Origin: an uncultured Bacteroides sp.
GTDB lineage: Bacteria > Bacteroidota > Bacteroidia > Bacteroidales > Bacteroidaceae
Reading direction: 5' to 3'
Assembly (NCBI RefSeq): GCF_910578895.1
Contig: NZ_CAJTSC010000031.1
Location: 1 to 41,318, forward strand
DNA length: 41,318 bases
Shown: in pieces, positions 7,072 to 16,340 of the stretch
Numbering within the stretch: position 1 is the stretch's first letter
Layout: every line of letters starts with the position of its first letter
The notes under the pieces: model-generated
What the model was told of the DNA's origin: nothing
The model's database searches: none
The model's input: only the letters and a program-made list of their open reading frames with translations
Made by a program: the position numbers and the translations under genes

Positions 7072-10068
7072 ATGAAAAAAAGAAATATATTGATGTTTGG
7101 GCTGGTGGGGCTATTTTCGCTCTCGGCAATGGCTCAACAGACAGTTACAGGTATAGTGCAAGACCGTTACGGCATTCCTATGAAGGGAGTGTCGGTAGCT
7201 ACCGTAGGTGCACCGGGAAACAAAGTGATTACCGATGAAAACGGTACATTCGCTATCAAGGCGGATGAAGGCGACTATATCGAAGTGAGATATGCAGACG
7301 GGAAGGTAAGACGTGTATGGGTATCGGGCAACTCGATTGAAATCCGTTTGGCCGATATGGATTTCCTGATAGAAAACAGGGGAGTAGACCATACGGAACG
7401 CGAACAGACACAAGCGGTCACTACTGTCTCGGGAGATGTGTTACGGACAAACTCGTCTCCTAATCTGAGCAATGCATTGTATGGTATGTTTCCGGGTCTG
7501 ATGGTAAAACAAAATACCGGATGGACGGACAACGCAAGTCTTACGGTCCGTGGAGGAGGGTCCTTGAAGGGCTCCGAACCACTGGTAATCGTAGACGGGA
7601 TACCTCGTCCGTTGGAATATGTCAATATGGACGAAGTGGAAAGTGTTTCTGTTCTGAAAGATGGTGCTGCCACAGCTTTATGGGGATTACGTGGTTCTAA
7701 TGGGGTTATTGTAGTAAAGACAAAACGCGGTCAGTATAACACCAAGAGTATGAACGTGAATTATACCTTTGGAGTGGGGATGCCGGTCAATCAGCCGGAA
7801 TTTGTGGATGGCTATACGTATGCTGCCATGAAGAATGAAGCATTATATTATGACGGACTACCCTTGCAGTATGACAGGACGGAACTGGAACACTTTAAAA
7901 ACGGTACCAACCGTGACTTGTATGCCAATACGGACTGGATGGACGAGGCGTTACGTAATCATACTACAAACCATCAGTTGAATCTTTCTTTCCGTGGAGG
8001 TGGTAAGGCATTACGTTATTATGCACTGGTCAATTATAAAAACGACCAAGGTATTTTGAATAAGAACCTTACACGGATGTCCGACCGTTATGATGCGCAG
8101 ATGAAGAGGTACGACCTGAATGCACGTATCAATCTGGATATAGATCTTACCAGTACTACTACGGCTACGTTGTCTATGTTTGGCATGCTGCGTGAGGAGA
8201 ATCGTCCGAGAACAAGTGAAGGTAATATTTTTTCTTACTTGTATGATACTCCTTCGGCTGCGTTCCCGGTACGCACTTCTTCCGGACAATGGGGTGGAAG
8301 TATGCTTTTCCCGCACAATCCGATAGCAGAGATTGCTGATATAGGGTATTTCAGAACGGATCGCCGCTTGCTACAGTCTAATCTGCGTATTCATCAGGAT
8401 TTGTCTATGCTGACGAAGGGGCTGAGTGCCGAATTGTCCATAGCTTATGATAACGATGCCGTATTTCAGGAAACGGGAACTCAATCTTATGCTTATGAAC
8501 AGAATAATCTGGTACTGAATACCGAAACGGGAGTTTATGAGGTGGTGAGTGAATTGAAGGGTGAGGATAAAGCCTTGTCCATTAATAATAGCCACTTGAA
8601 CAGTCAGTATATGCGTACGGTAATTGAAGGTAAGGTTGGTTATGACCGTGCTTTTGGTCGTCATGCGGTAAATGGATTGTTGCAATATTGGCAACAGTCG
8701 TATGTTCCGAAAGGAAGAAACAAGTCTATGTATCGCCAGTCATATATGTTTGCCGGAGGATACAATTATGATAATCGCTATGCGTTGGATGTTTTGGTGA
8801 ACCGTATGGGGACAAGCGTATTGAGCAAGAACGATAAATATCGTACTTATCCGGCTGTATCCGCTGCTTGGCTTCTTTCCAACGAAACATTTATGAAGAA
8901 TCAGAATGTGTTGGATTACTTGAAACTCCGTGCTTCTTGGGGGCGTTCGGGCAATGACAATATCGATTACGAATTGGATAGACGTTATTGGGACAATAGC
9001 GGGGGATATCAGTTCGGAGATACTCCGCAAAGTTTTCCAGGTATGATTGCCGGTGCATTAGCAATGGAAAATGTAGATATTGAAATGGCGGACAAATATG
9101 ATGTTGGTTTTGATTTGCAGATGTTGGATAGACGTTTGTCTTTGACTGCTGATTTCTATATGGATAAACGCAGAAATATGTTGGTTAATGCGGATGCATT
9201 GTATTCGGGAGTAATTGGTACAAGGGTTCCGCAAGAATGTATCGGTGCGGTTGATACCAAAGGGCTTGAACTGTCGTTGGCTTGGCGGGACAGAGTAGGT
9301 AAGGACTTCAACTATTATGTGGGCGGGAATTTCTCATCCATGAAGACTGAAATCATAGAAAACGGCGAAGGATACCAACCATACGATTATCTGTATAAGA
9401 AAGGTAATCGGTTAGGACAGAATTACGGTTTGGTGGCCATCGGATATTTCGATGATTGGAAGGATATTGAAAACAGTCCTAAACAGTTGTTCTCTGAAGT
9501 ACGTCCGGGCGATATAAAGTATAAGGATCAGAACGGTGATAAGCAGATTGACGAGCACGACGTGGTAGCTATCGGTCATTCCACCACACCGGGATTTTTC
9601 TACGGCATAAATCTGGGCTTTGAATACAAAGGTTTTGGATTGGATATGTTGTTCCAAGGTGCAGGCCAGTTGAGCCGTATGTTGAATACGGCGAGTGTGT
9701 ACTGGCCGTTGCGTAATGGCAAGAACAACTTGTCTAAGTGGTATCTGAGTGATAATGTGCGTTGGACTGAAGATACTAAGGAGATTGCTACCTTGCCTCG
9801 TCTGACTACGCTCGACAATGCCAACAATTTCCGTAGCAGTACCCAATGGTTGGCAGACGGCTCTTATTTCAAATTACGCAATCTGAACATTTATTATAAC
9901 TTGCCTCAAAAGTGGGTGAAGTCCATGAAGATGGAAAAATGCCAGGTATACGTAAGAGCTAACAATCTGTTTTCACTGGACCACATCGATTATTCCAATT
10001 GCGAGGATCTTTCCGTGAATTATCCCGACTTGATGTCTGTGTATGTCGGTTTAAACATTAACTTCTAA
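7072..10068 (+). CDS. SusC-like TonB-dependent transporter (pair 2), divergent N-terminus
   Basis: Second outer-membrane glycan importer of the operon. The 998-residue protein has a signal peptide (MKKRNILMFGL to LSAMAQQ), a carboxypeptidase-D-like domain (VTGIVQDRYGIPMKGVSV), a plug (LTVRGGGSLKGSEPLVIVDG, VSVLKDGAATALWGLRGSNGVIVV) and a barrel ending YVGLNINF. It is shorter than the first SusC. The carboxypeptidase-like domain lacks the usual FIGY segment, and the VVVGYGTQK-type linker before the plug is replaced by FLIENRGVDHTEREQTQAV. It begins 31 bp after the first susD and is followed at 16 bp by its own SusD, so it is a genuine second pair rather than a fragment. Confidence 0.94.
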   Translation: MKKRNILMFGLVGLFSLSAMAQQTVTGIVQDRYGIPMKGVSVATVGAPGNKVITDENGTFAIKADEGDYIEVRYADGKVRRVWVSGNSIEIRLADMDFLIENRGVDHTEREQTQAVTTVSGDVLRTNSSPNLSNALYGMFPGLMVKQNTGWTDNASLTVRGGGSLKGSEPLVIVDGIPRPLEYVNMDEVESVSVLKDGAATALWGLRGSNGVIVVKTKRGQYNTKSMNVNYTFGVGMPVNQPEFVDGYTYAAMKNEALYYDGLPLQYDRTELEHFKNGTNRDLYANTDWMDEALRNHTTNHQLNLSFRGGGKALRYYALVNYKNDQGILNKNLTRMSDRYDAQMKRYDLNARINLDIDLTSTTTATLSMFGMLREENRPRTSEGNIFSYLYDTPSAAFPVRTSSGQWGGSMLFPHNPIAEIADIGYFRTDRRLLQSNLRIHQDLSMLTKGLSAELSIAYDNDAVFQETGTQSYAYEQNNLVLNTETGVYEVVSELKGEDKALSINNSHLNSQYMRTVIEGKVGYDRAFGRHAVNGLLQYWQQSYVPKGRNKSMYRQSYMFAGGYNYDNRYALDVLVNRMGTSVLSKNDKYRTYPAVSAAWLLSNETFMKNQNVLDYLKLRASWGRSGNDNIDYELDRRYWDNSGGYQFGDTPQSFPGMIAGALAMENVDIEMADKYDVGFDLQMLDRRLSLTADFYMDKRRNMLVNADALYSGVIGTRVPQECIGAVDTKGLELSLAWRDRVGKDFNYYVGGNFSSMKTEIIENGEGYQPYDYLYKKGNRLGQNYGLVAIGYFDDWKDIENSPKQLFSEVRPGDIKYKDQNGDKQIDEHDVVAIGHSTTPGFFYGINLGFEYKGFGLDMLFQGAGQLSRMLNTASVYWPLRNGKNNLSKWYLSDNVRWTEDTKEIATLPRLTTLDNANNFRSSTQWLADGSYFKLRNLNIYYNLPQKWVKSMKMEKCQVYVRANNLFSLDHIDYSNCEDLSVNYPDLMSVYVGLNINF

Positions 10069-10084
10069 AAAACAACAGAACGAT

Positions 10085-11779
10085 ATGAAAATAACTAAAT
10101 ATTTCGCTTTTGTGTCCGCTGCGATTCTATTAGGCGGTTGCGATTTTCTGGAGTTCGATGAGTCACAGGGGCTTAACAAGCACCAGGCTTATGCGACTTT
10201 TGAGAATATCCAAATGCAGTCTACTGCTATTTATCGTAAGTTACCTTCCGATTACGGTGTCATTGGAAGTGCGTTGCGTGAGTCTGCCACCGACAACGCG
10301 ATGTATACGGAAAACAGCAATGCCGTGTATGATATGTACACCAATAAATGGAGCCCGATTAATCTGATTGACAATCAGTGGGGAGGATATTATGACATCA
10401 TTCATGACGTGAATCTTTTCCTGGAAAACTATACGGAAGAATTGCTTGACATTTATAAATGGGACAAGAATTATGAAGATGATATGGCGAAAGCCCGTAT
10501 GGCATTGAAAGAGGTGAAGGTATTGCGTGCCCTTTATCACTTTGAACTCGCCAAGCGCTATGGGGACATTCCTCTGGTACTGAAGACTTATGCAATGGAT
10601 GAAATCAATCATGTGGAGAAATCAGCATTTCAAGAGGTAATCGACTATATTGATGAAGAGTGTGCCACACAGGCTTCCGAGCTTCCTATATCTTTCAATG
10701 ATTTTGTCGGTAAGGAGACCGGTCGTGTGACTCGTGGTGCCGCTTATGCCATCCGTGCCCGCGCATTGCTCTATGCGGCGAGCCCGTTGTTCAATAAGGA
10801 CAATAATGTCGAACTTTGGAAAAAAGCTGCCGATGCGGCATACGAGGTAATCAAACTGAATGCCTATCAACTGGAAACGATTGACAAGGACCCGTTGTGG
10901 AACCAAAGCGGTAATGATGTCTTGCCTTCCAAGCAATTGGTCTTTGAGACCCGTGGCGGTACGAACAATACTTTCGAACGCAACAATCTCCCGGTTGGCG
11001 GTTTCGGCGAAGTGTCACTGGGCAGAAATGTGCCGACACAGAATCTGGTAGACGAGTATGAAATGGCGGATGGCACTCCGTTCGATTGGAACAATCCGGG
11101 GCATGTGGCAAATATGTACTATGATGCGCAAGGAAAGCCGACCCGTGATCCCCGTCTTTATCAGAATGTGCTTTGTAATGGCAGGACGTTTATGAAAATC
11201 AAACTGGAAACTTACGAAGGTGGGAAGAACGGTACTCCGTTGGATGGCGCCACTACTACGGGTTATTATTTGAAGAAGTTGGTGGACGAAACTATTTCTT
11301 TGGATCCGGTGAAGCCGGTTACCAAGCCTCATCATTTCCCCGGTTACCGTTATGCGGAAGTTTTATTGAACTATGCTGAGGCTATGAACGAGTGGCAAGG
11401 TCCCGACTACACAGATGCTACTCATCCGCTTTCTGCCCGTGATGCACTGAATCAAGTTCGTACGGCTGCCAATATGAAAGCGGTGGTTGCTGCCAACCAA
11501 ACGGAGTTTCGTGCGAAGGTACGTAAAGAACGTCGTATCGAATTGGCGTTCGAGGATCATCGCTTTTGGGATATCCGCCGTTGGAAAGAGGGTGAACTTG
11601 TGAAGGAGATTTACGGTGTGAAGATACAGAACAATAATGGTACGCTCTCTTATAAGAAAGAAAAGGTACAGGATCGTGTTTGGGATGACAAGATGTATCT
11701 GTATCCTATCCCTCAGAAAGAAATCTATGTCAACGGAAATCTGACACAGAACCCTGGTTGGACTGAAGGAGGTAATTAA
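10085..11779 (+). CDS. SusD-like surface glycan-binding lipoprotein (pair 2)
   Basis: Partner of the second SusC. The 564-residue protein begins with a lipoprotein signal ending AAILLGGC followed by DFLEFDES, an acidic stretch that predicts surface display. RagB/SusD motifs include KVLRALYHFELAKRYGDIP, YAIRARALLYAASPLFN, RYAEVLLNYAEAMNEW and RKERRIELAFEDHRFWDIRRW, ending LTQNPGW. Spacing to the upstream susC is 16 bp and to the downstream beta-helix gene 27 bp, consistent with one transcript. Ligand unknown. Confidence 0.94.
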   Translation: MKITKYFAFVSAAILLGGCDFLEFDESQGLNKHQAYATFENIQMQSTAIYRKLPSDYGVIGSALRESATDNAMYTENSNAVYDMYTNKWSPINLIDNQWGGYYDIIHDVNLFLENYTEELLDIYKWDKNYEDDMAKARMALKEVKVLRALYHFELAKRYGDIPLVLKTYAMDEINHVEKSAFQEVIDYIDEECATQASELPISFNDFVGKETGRVTRGAAYAIRARALLYAASPLFNKDNNVELWKKAADAAYEVIKLNAYQLETIDKDPLWNQSGNDVLPSKQLVFETRGGTNNTFERNNLPVGGFGEVSLGRNVPTQNLVDEYEMADGTPFDWNNPGHVANMYYDAQGKPTRDPRLYQNVLCNGRTFMKIKLETYEGGKNGTPLDGATTTGYYLKKLVDETISLDPVKPVTKPHHFPGYRYAEVLLNYAEAMNEWQGPDYTDATHPLSARDALNQVRTAANMKAVVAANQTEFRAKVRKERRIELAFEDHRFWDIRRWKEGELVKEIYGVKIQNNNGTLSYKKEKVQDRVWDDKMYLYPIPQKEIYVNGNLTQNPGWTEGGN

Positions 11780-11806
11780 ATTGGTTCTCTTTAAAAATAA
11801 GATGTA

Positions 11807-13528
11807 ATGAAACATATATTCAACTATATAACAGTGGTTTTGTCGCTCCTTCTGGTGTCGTGTGGCGACAATCAGATTATGGAGTCTACTCTTCCGGCAG
11901 GCTTTACTACGGATGCGCTGACAAAGTATGAAGTGCCCGCTGAGCCGGGATTGGATTTTTCAATAGCCTTTACGGTGGAGGATCCTTTCAACTGTTCGAT
12001 AAAGAGTGACCGGGAATGGTGCAAGGTAGTTATCACATGGGATAATGGCATCCACGCCCGGTTGGAGGTGGAAGATAACACGACAGGCAAGAACCGAACC
12101 GCTAACGTAATAATTGCGTCTCCTAAGATAAAGGGAGAGTATGTGATTGAGGTAAAACAACTGGCTGCCGTGTTTGAGTTTGGAAACCTGAGTGATGAGT
12201 TACTTCCGGAAGGGGGACGATTTCCTATTTATGTAGCAGCAGATTGTCCGTGGATGTTGGAAAGCGATGTGGATTGGATTGAGTTTGATGTGATTTCGGG
12301 AGAATCGACCTTAGAGACTGGTCCGATGGAAGTGAACGTGACGGTGAAGCCGAATGAAGACGGCATCGTCCGGAGTGCGAGCATGACCCTGCGCTCGTCA
12401 TCGGGAAAGGAGAGAATATTTGCACGGCAGGTATGGCAATGTGAGCCTTGGAATACACAAACAAGAATAGGAGACGCTAATGTTCAATTTGATTTGAATA
12501 AATTAGATGACAATTATCCACAAATGCAAGAGTGGATGAAGGCTGGCGTAACAGGGGGAATACCCTCTTTGGAGGTACAGCTATCCAAGATTACCAAAAT
12601 ATTTGAAGCGGGAACTTCTGCTAAAGAGATTAATGATTTTATTCTTAGTGGAGATAAGTATGCACCGCGGATTATATTGTTGAAGAATGGAAATTATACT
12701 TTTGAATCACAAATAAGGCTTTATAATCAGGATGTATTAATCGGTGAAAGTAGGGATGGAGTAATTGTTGCATTGACAGATAAGGGTGGATTCTCTTATT
12801 ATAATGCAGATAAAGCGGGTATCCGTAATATATCAATTGAAGGGAAATACGCTTCTACCCCGCCTGATCCTACAATCATGGAGGAAACCTTGCTTGGTAT
12901 GGGGCTTGCTAAGCATGCTACTATAGAAATGAAAGGAGCCAGGAATTGTTACATTGATAATGTAAAAATGAAGAATATTGCTTCACATGCTTTTGTGATA
13001 GGTAATACAACTCAAAACGATGGTAAACATAATACAATTCGTGATTTGGATGTTGATGGTTCTTATAATAAAGGTGGTTATATGGGATATTTACATATCG
13101 GGGGATCTTATAATCTGATTACAGGATGTCATGTGATTCATCTTCGTCATATCTCAATGCAAGATCCTACTTCGTTTTATAATGTGTTTTATAAGAATGA
13201 TGTAGAACAAGAATTTTCTTTTCACAATGATGATGGCGGAAATAACTTAATTGAATATAATAAAATAACCCTTCCTACAACATTAGGTGAAAGCTATTGT
13301 GCTATCATGGGACCTTGGTCCGTTCAACATAAAGTAGGCGGTAAGAATTTTATTTACCGCAACAAATGTCTGGAATTGAACAGGGACAACAATACTCCTT
13401 GGTCAGATAACGAACTTTATGTAGGGCCTTGGGAGGTAAAACCTGCTGACCTGTATACAAACTTCAGGGTCGTGGAGGATTATCCGAAACCGGCAGGCGG
13501 CACGTTGTATCCTGTGATTTTGAAATAA
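11807..13528 (+). CDS. Surface lipoprotein: two BACON-like domains plus right-handed beta-helix
   Basis: In a PUL this position, right after susD, usually encodes a surface glycan-binding protein or the surface endo-enzyme. The 573-residue protein has a lipobox (LLLVSC followed by GDN). Residues about 45-118 and 120-210 look like BACON domains (the patterns DREWCKV and VDWIEF with alternating strands and the RTANVII block). From about 225 to the end, repeated short strands with Asn and Gly turns (IRNISIEG, NCYIDNVKMKN, NTIRDLDVDG, NLITGCHVIH, NVFYKNDVE, NLIEYNKITL, FIYRNKCLEL) indicate a parallel beta-helix like those of pectate lyases or polysaccharide lyase family 6. I cannot identify catalytic residues. 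Base composition falls from about 50% GC to about 30% GC around 12475 and rises again near 13350, so the helix part may be an exchanged cassette. Confidence 0.85.
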   Translation: MKHIFNYITVVLSLLLVSCGDNQIMESTLPAGFTTDALTKYEVPAEPGLDFSIAFTVEDPFNCSIKSDREWCKVVITWDNGIHARLEVEDNTTGKNRTANVIIASPKIKGEYVIEVKQLAAVFEFGNLSDELLPEGGRFPIYVAADCPWMLESDVDWIEFDVISGESTLETGPMEVNVTVKPNEDGIVRSASMTLRSSSGKERIFARQVWQCEPWNTQTRIGDANVQFDLNKLDDNYPQMQEWMKAGVTGGIPSLEVQLSKITKIFEAGTSAKEINDFILSGDKYAPRIILLKNGNYTFESQIRLYNQDVLIGESRDGVIVALTDKGGFSYYNADKAGIRNISIEGKYASTPPDPTIMEETLLGMGLAKHATIEMKGARNCYIDNVKMKNIASHAFVIGNTTQNDGKHNTIRDLDVDGSYNKGGYMGYLHIGGSYNLITGCHVIHLRHISMQDPTSFYNVFYKNDVEQEFSFHNDDGGNNLIEYNKITLPTTLGESYCAIMGPWSVQHKVGGKNFIYRNKCLELNRDNNTPWSDNELYVGPWEVKPADLYTNFRVVEDYPKPAGGTLYPVILK

Positions 13529-13545
13529 TCATATTATAAAAACAG

Positions 13546-13590
13546 AAAGAGGTTTTTGTTGCTTGGATGCCTGGTGATGGAAACCTCTTT
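13546..13590 (+). terminator. Intercistronic hairpin between beta-helix gene and PL8 gene
   Basis: AAAGAGGTTT (13546-13555) is perfectly complementary to AAACCTCTTT (13581-13590), with a 25-base loop and a short T run at the end of the right arm. It occupies the 82-bp gap in the operon. It could act as a leaky terminator or mRNA-processing site that sets the amount of lyase relative to the binding proteins. Confidence 0.5.
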
Positions 13591-13610
13591 TGCAATAAGA
13601 AAAGAATAAA

Positions 13611-16004
13611 ATGAAATACAGATTGTTTTTATTAGCTAGTGCGCTGCTATTCTCATCGGCCTTGCTGGCGCAGGAGATGGAGCGGAAGATTGCTTTCGAC
13701 AACTACCGCCAGTATGCGAACGCCGCCCGGGAAATGAAGGATGCGGCGAAAGAAGCATCCATCCTCGCTTTCCGTGACCATTTCTCGAAACATCCGTATC
13801 GGGGGATTGACTTCTCCAAATCTCAATGGAAAGAATATGTGCCGTTACTCATGGCGGACGGCTCTTTCTCCGACCTGAAGGATGAGGATGCGGGGAAGGC
13901 CAAGGGAGGAAATGCGGCTGACAGTGCCGGGTCGATTGCCGATGCTCTGAACCGCATTATGCATATCTCGGAAGCTTTTCGGCATGGAGTGTTGACAGTG
14001 GACAAGAATGCGGACATTTGGGACAGATGCCAGAAGTCCATACTCCGTTATGGTGACATGGAAATCGGGCGTCCGAATACCTGGCAACGTTTCCACTCCT
14101 CCTGCTTTGCCATTCCAACGGTGGCGGTGAACATCTACTTCTGCCACCTGAAGCAGATGGAAGACGTGGAACAAGGACGTGTGGAGGACAAGCAACTGTC
14201 CGCCACTTGCGATATGCTGAAGATGCTTGCCTTACAGGCATGGACACAACCCTTCCGGAACGACGAGACCGACAAGAATGTGGTTCAGATAGAACGTTTC
14301 CGTCATCACGTCTGGTGGGTAGGCGGCAATGCGCTGGCTTATCGTTCGTTGCTGCCGGTGGCATTCATGTATCGTTCCATTCCCATGATAGACCTGCTGT
14401 CCGAAGTGTGCCGGAAGGCAATCAGCGTGACCTCGCAGCAAACGTATGAGGAGTCTTTCTGGAACGAAGGTTTTACGGTGGATGGTGCCGGGTGGGGACA
14501 TGGAAAGCAATGTCTGATATGGGGATACCCCATCGACGGCACGCTGAACGCCCTGAATATGCTGAGTATGCTGAAAGGCTCTCCGTGGGAACAGAAACTG
14601 ACCCGAGAGAACGTGGATGCCCTGCTGAACTATTTCAGAGGAAGCAACTATTACTACTATAAAGGATATGCCTTGCCTTGCCTGGACCGTAACTCCATGA
14701 GCTACCAGCCAAGTCCTTCCGTCATCCGCTATGGAGGGATGCTGAAGCAGCTGATAGAGCATTGGGCGGACTCCTTTACTTCGGAAGAACTGCAGGAAAT
14801 CAAGCAGCTATATGCCGAGAGCCAAGAGAAATCCATCCGTATGGCAGAGTATGGCAATGTGTACAACGGGACACACTGGTTCTTCAACAATGACGACCTG
14901 ATGAAGAAGAACGACCGTTATCACATCACAGTCAATATGACTTCCGTCCGTTGCGATGGTATCGAAAGTGCGAATGGTTTTGCCGATTGCTATAACTTCT
15001 ACACCACAGACGGCAGTACCCTTTTCCAAAAGAGCGGAGACGAATACCGCAAGGTCTTCGGCGCTTTCGATGTGACTGCCTTCCCCGGTGTGACCGCCCG
15101 TGAAGGCATGGATAAACTGGTGCCCGTGACTAACTGGCGCGGTTATTGCAGCAAGCACAACTTTGCCGCTGCCGCTACTTTGGGTGGCGAGAATGCCGTT
15201 GCCGGACACATTTTCGAGAAGATGAACGGCTCAGACAAGGAAGGGGTGAACGACCAAGGCGACAACCAAGGGAAAAATGCACTCCTTTATGGCGTACAAG
15301 CTTATAAAGCTTATTTCATGTTGGGCGATTATATGGTGGCTTTAGGTGCCGGCATCACCAACAAGCAACCTGAAATGGAAGGGAACATCCGGACTACCAT
15401 AGAACAGACGGCAAAGACCGGAGAAGTATATGCTTACAAGGGAAAAGGCATCGAATGGGTGGTGCAGCAGGACAAGTTCGCCTATTCCGTATTTCCCGAA
15501 TACAGGCAGAAGGCCCGCTATGTCTGTGAGACCAAGAAAACCGACTGGGTGAAAATGAATCAGTCGAATCAAAATAAAAAGGATTTGCCTGCTGAAGTGG
15601 ATATTTTCCGGATGTGGATAGACCATGGGCAGGCTCCGGTGAACGATACGTATGGTTATGTGGTCTATGCCGGCGAGGGAATGCCCGCAACGAAATATCC
15701 ATTTAAAGTATTACGTAATGATACATTGGTACAGGCGGTGCAATCTTTAGATGGAAAAATTATAGAAGCGGTCTTCTATAATGAACAATCGAACTTGAAA
15801 ACCGGAAAGGGACAATTATCGGTATCAGCTCCGTGTGCTATCTTGATAGAACAAGATGCTTCGGGAGTAAAGTTTTCGGTAACAGATGCATTGATGAACA
15901 AAGATTGCAAGAAAATTAATGTAATGTGGAACGGGAAAATTTATTCTTGTGATATGCCGGACGGACAATGGTGTGGAAAACCGGCTGTTTATATTGATAA
16001 ATAG
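13611..16004 (+). CDS. Polysaccharide lyase family 8-type lyase, periplasmic
   Basis: Predicted to cleave a uronic-acid-containing polysaccharide by beta-elimination, giving 4,5-unsaturated ends for GH88 and GH105. The 797-residue protein has a type I signal peptide (MKYRLFLLASALLF to LLAQ), an (alpha/alpha) toroid to about residue 420 and a beta-sandwich region after it. Key residues can be placed: Asn240 in VGGNALAYRS, His297 in GWGHGKQ and Tyr306 in IWGYP, then Arg360 in CLDRNSM and Glu452 in GIESANG. The His-to-Tyr distance of 9 and Tyr-to-Arg distance of 54 equal those I recall for Flavobacterium chondroitin AC lyase (His225, Tyr234, Arg288). PL8 includes chondroitin, hyaluronan and xanthan lyases; no sulfatase lies nearby, so a non-sulfated substrate is more likely. 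A related toroid-plus-sandwich family (for example PL33) cannot be fully excluded. The last 300 bp are AT-richer than the rest. Confidence 0.87.
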   Translation: MKYRLFLLASALLFSSALLAQEMERKIAFDNYRQYANAAREMKDAAKEASILAFRDHFSKHPYRGIDFSKSQWKEYVPLLMADGSFSDLKDEDAGKAKGGNAADSAGSIADALNRIMHISEAFRHGVLTVDKNADIWDRCQKSILRYGDMEIGRPNTWQRFHSSCFAIPTVAVNIYFCHLKQMEDVEQGRVEDKQLSATCDMLKMLALQAWTQPFRNDETDKNVVQIERFRHHVWWVGGNALAYRSLLPVAFMYRSIPMIDLLSEVCRKAISVTSQQTYEESFWNEGFTVDGAGWGHGKQCLIWGYPIDGTLNALNMLSMLKGSPWEQKLTRENVDALLNYFRGSNYYYYKGYALPCLDRNSMSYQPSPSVIRYGGMLKQLIEHWADSFTSEELQEIKQLYAESQEKSIRMAEYGNVYNGTHWFFNNDDLMKKNDRYHITVNMTSVRCDGIESANGFADCYNFYTTDGSTLFQKSGDEYRKVFGAFDVTAFPGVTAREGMDKLVPVTNWRGYCSKHNFAAAATLGGENAVAGHIFEKMNGSDKEGVNDQGDNQGKNALLYGVQAYKAYFMLGDYMVALGAGITNKQPEMEGNIRTTIEQTAKTGEVYAYKGKGIEWVVQQDKFAYSVFPEYRQKARYVCETKKTDWVKMNQSNQNKKDLPAEVDIFRMWIDHGQAPVNDTYGYVVYAGEGMPATKYPFKVLRNDTLVQAVQSLDGKIIEAVFYNEQSNLKTGKGQLSVSAPCAILIEQDASGVKFSVTDALMNKDCKKINVMWNGKIYSCDMPDGQWCGKPAVYIDK

Positions 16005-16128
16005 ACAACGATGAATATTAACTGTAAACAGTACGAAAGAAAGATATAATTTCAATGCAGAGAGCGAACCGATGGGTTATATCGCTCATGAAATAACGCC
16101 TTTTTTTCCGGCGGATTTCACTATATAG

Positions 16129-16218
16129 GGATATTCAGCAAATAACATAAAATTAGCCAACTAATTTGCAATTGACTATAAATTAGTTGACTAATTTTAT
16201 GTTATTTGCTGAATATCC
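16129..16218. terminator. 39-bp near-perfect palindrome between convergent operons
   Basis: Positions 16129-16167 are the reverse complement of 16180-16218 with one mismatch in 39, around a 12-base loop. The arms begin GGATATTCAGCAAATAACAT. It sits midway between the convergent stop codons of the PL8 gene (16004) and the GH105 gene (16341), so it probably ends both transcripts, but it is far longer and more AT-rich than an ordinary terminator. The remaining gene-free bases in 16005-16340 hold a small inverted repeat (GAGCGA 16062, TCGCTC about 16082) and two imperfect copies of ACAGGCA followed by GAACAG around 16270 and 16313. Confidence 0.85.
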
Positions 16219-16340
16219 TGATGTTATTCTGAGCGAAGCGATTATCTGTGTTCTGATATCTTCTAAAACAGGCAGTTCTTCTTAACTGAACAGATTGTTA
16301 CACTGTATAAGAACAGGCAACTCCGCTTCATAGGAACAGT

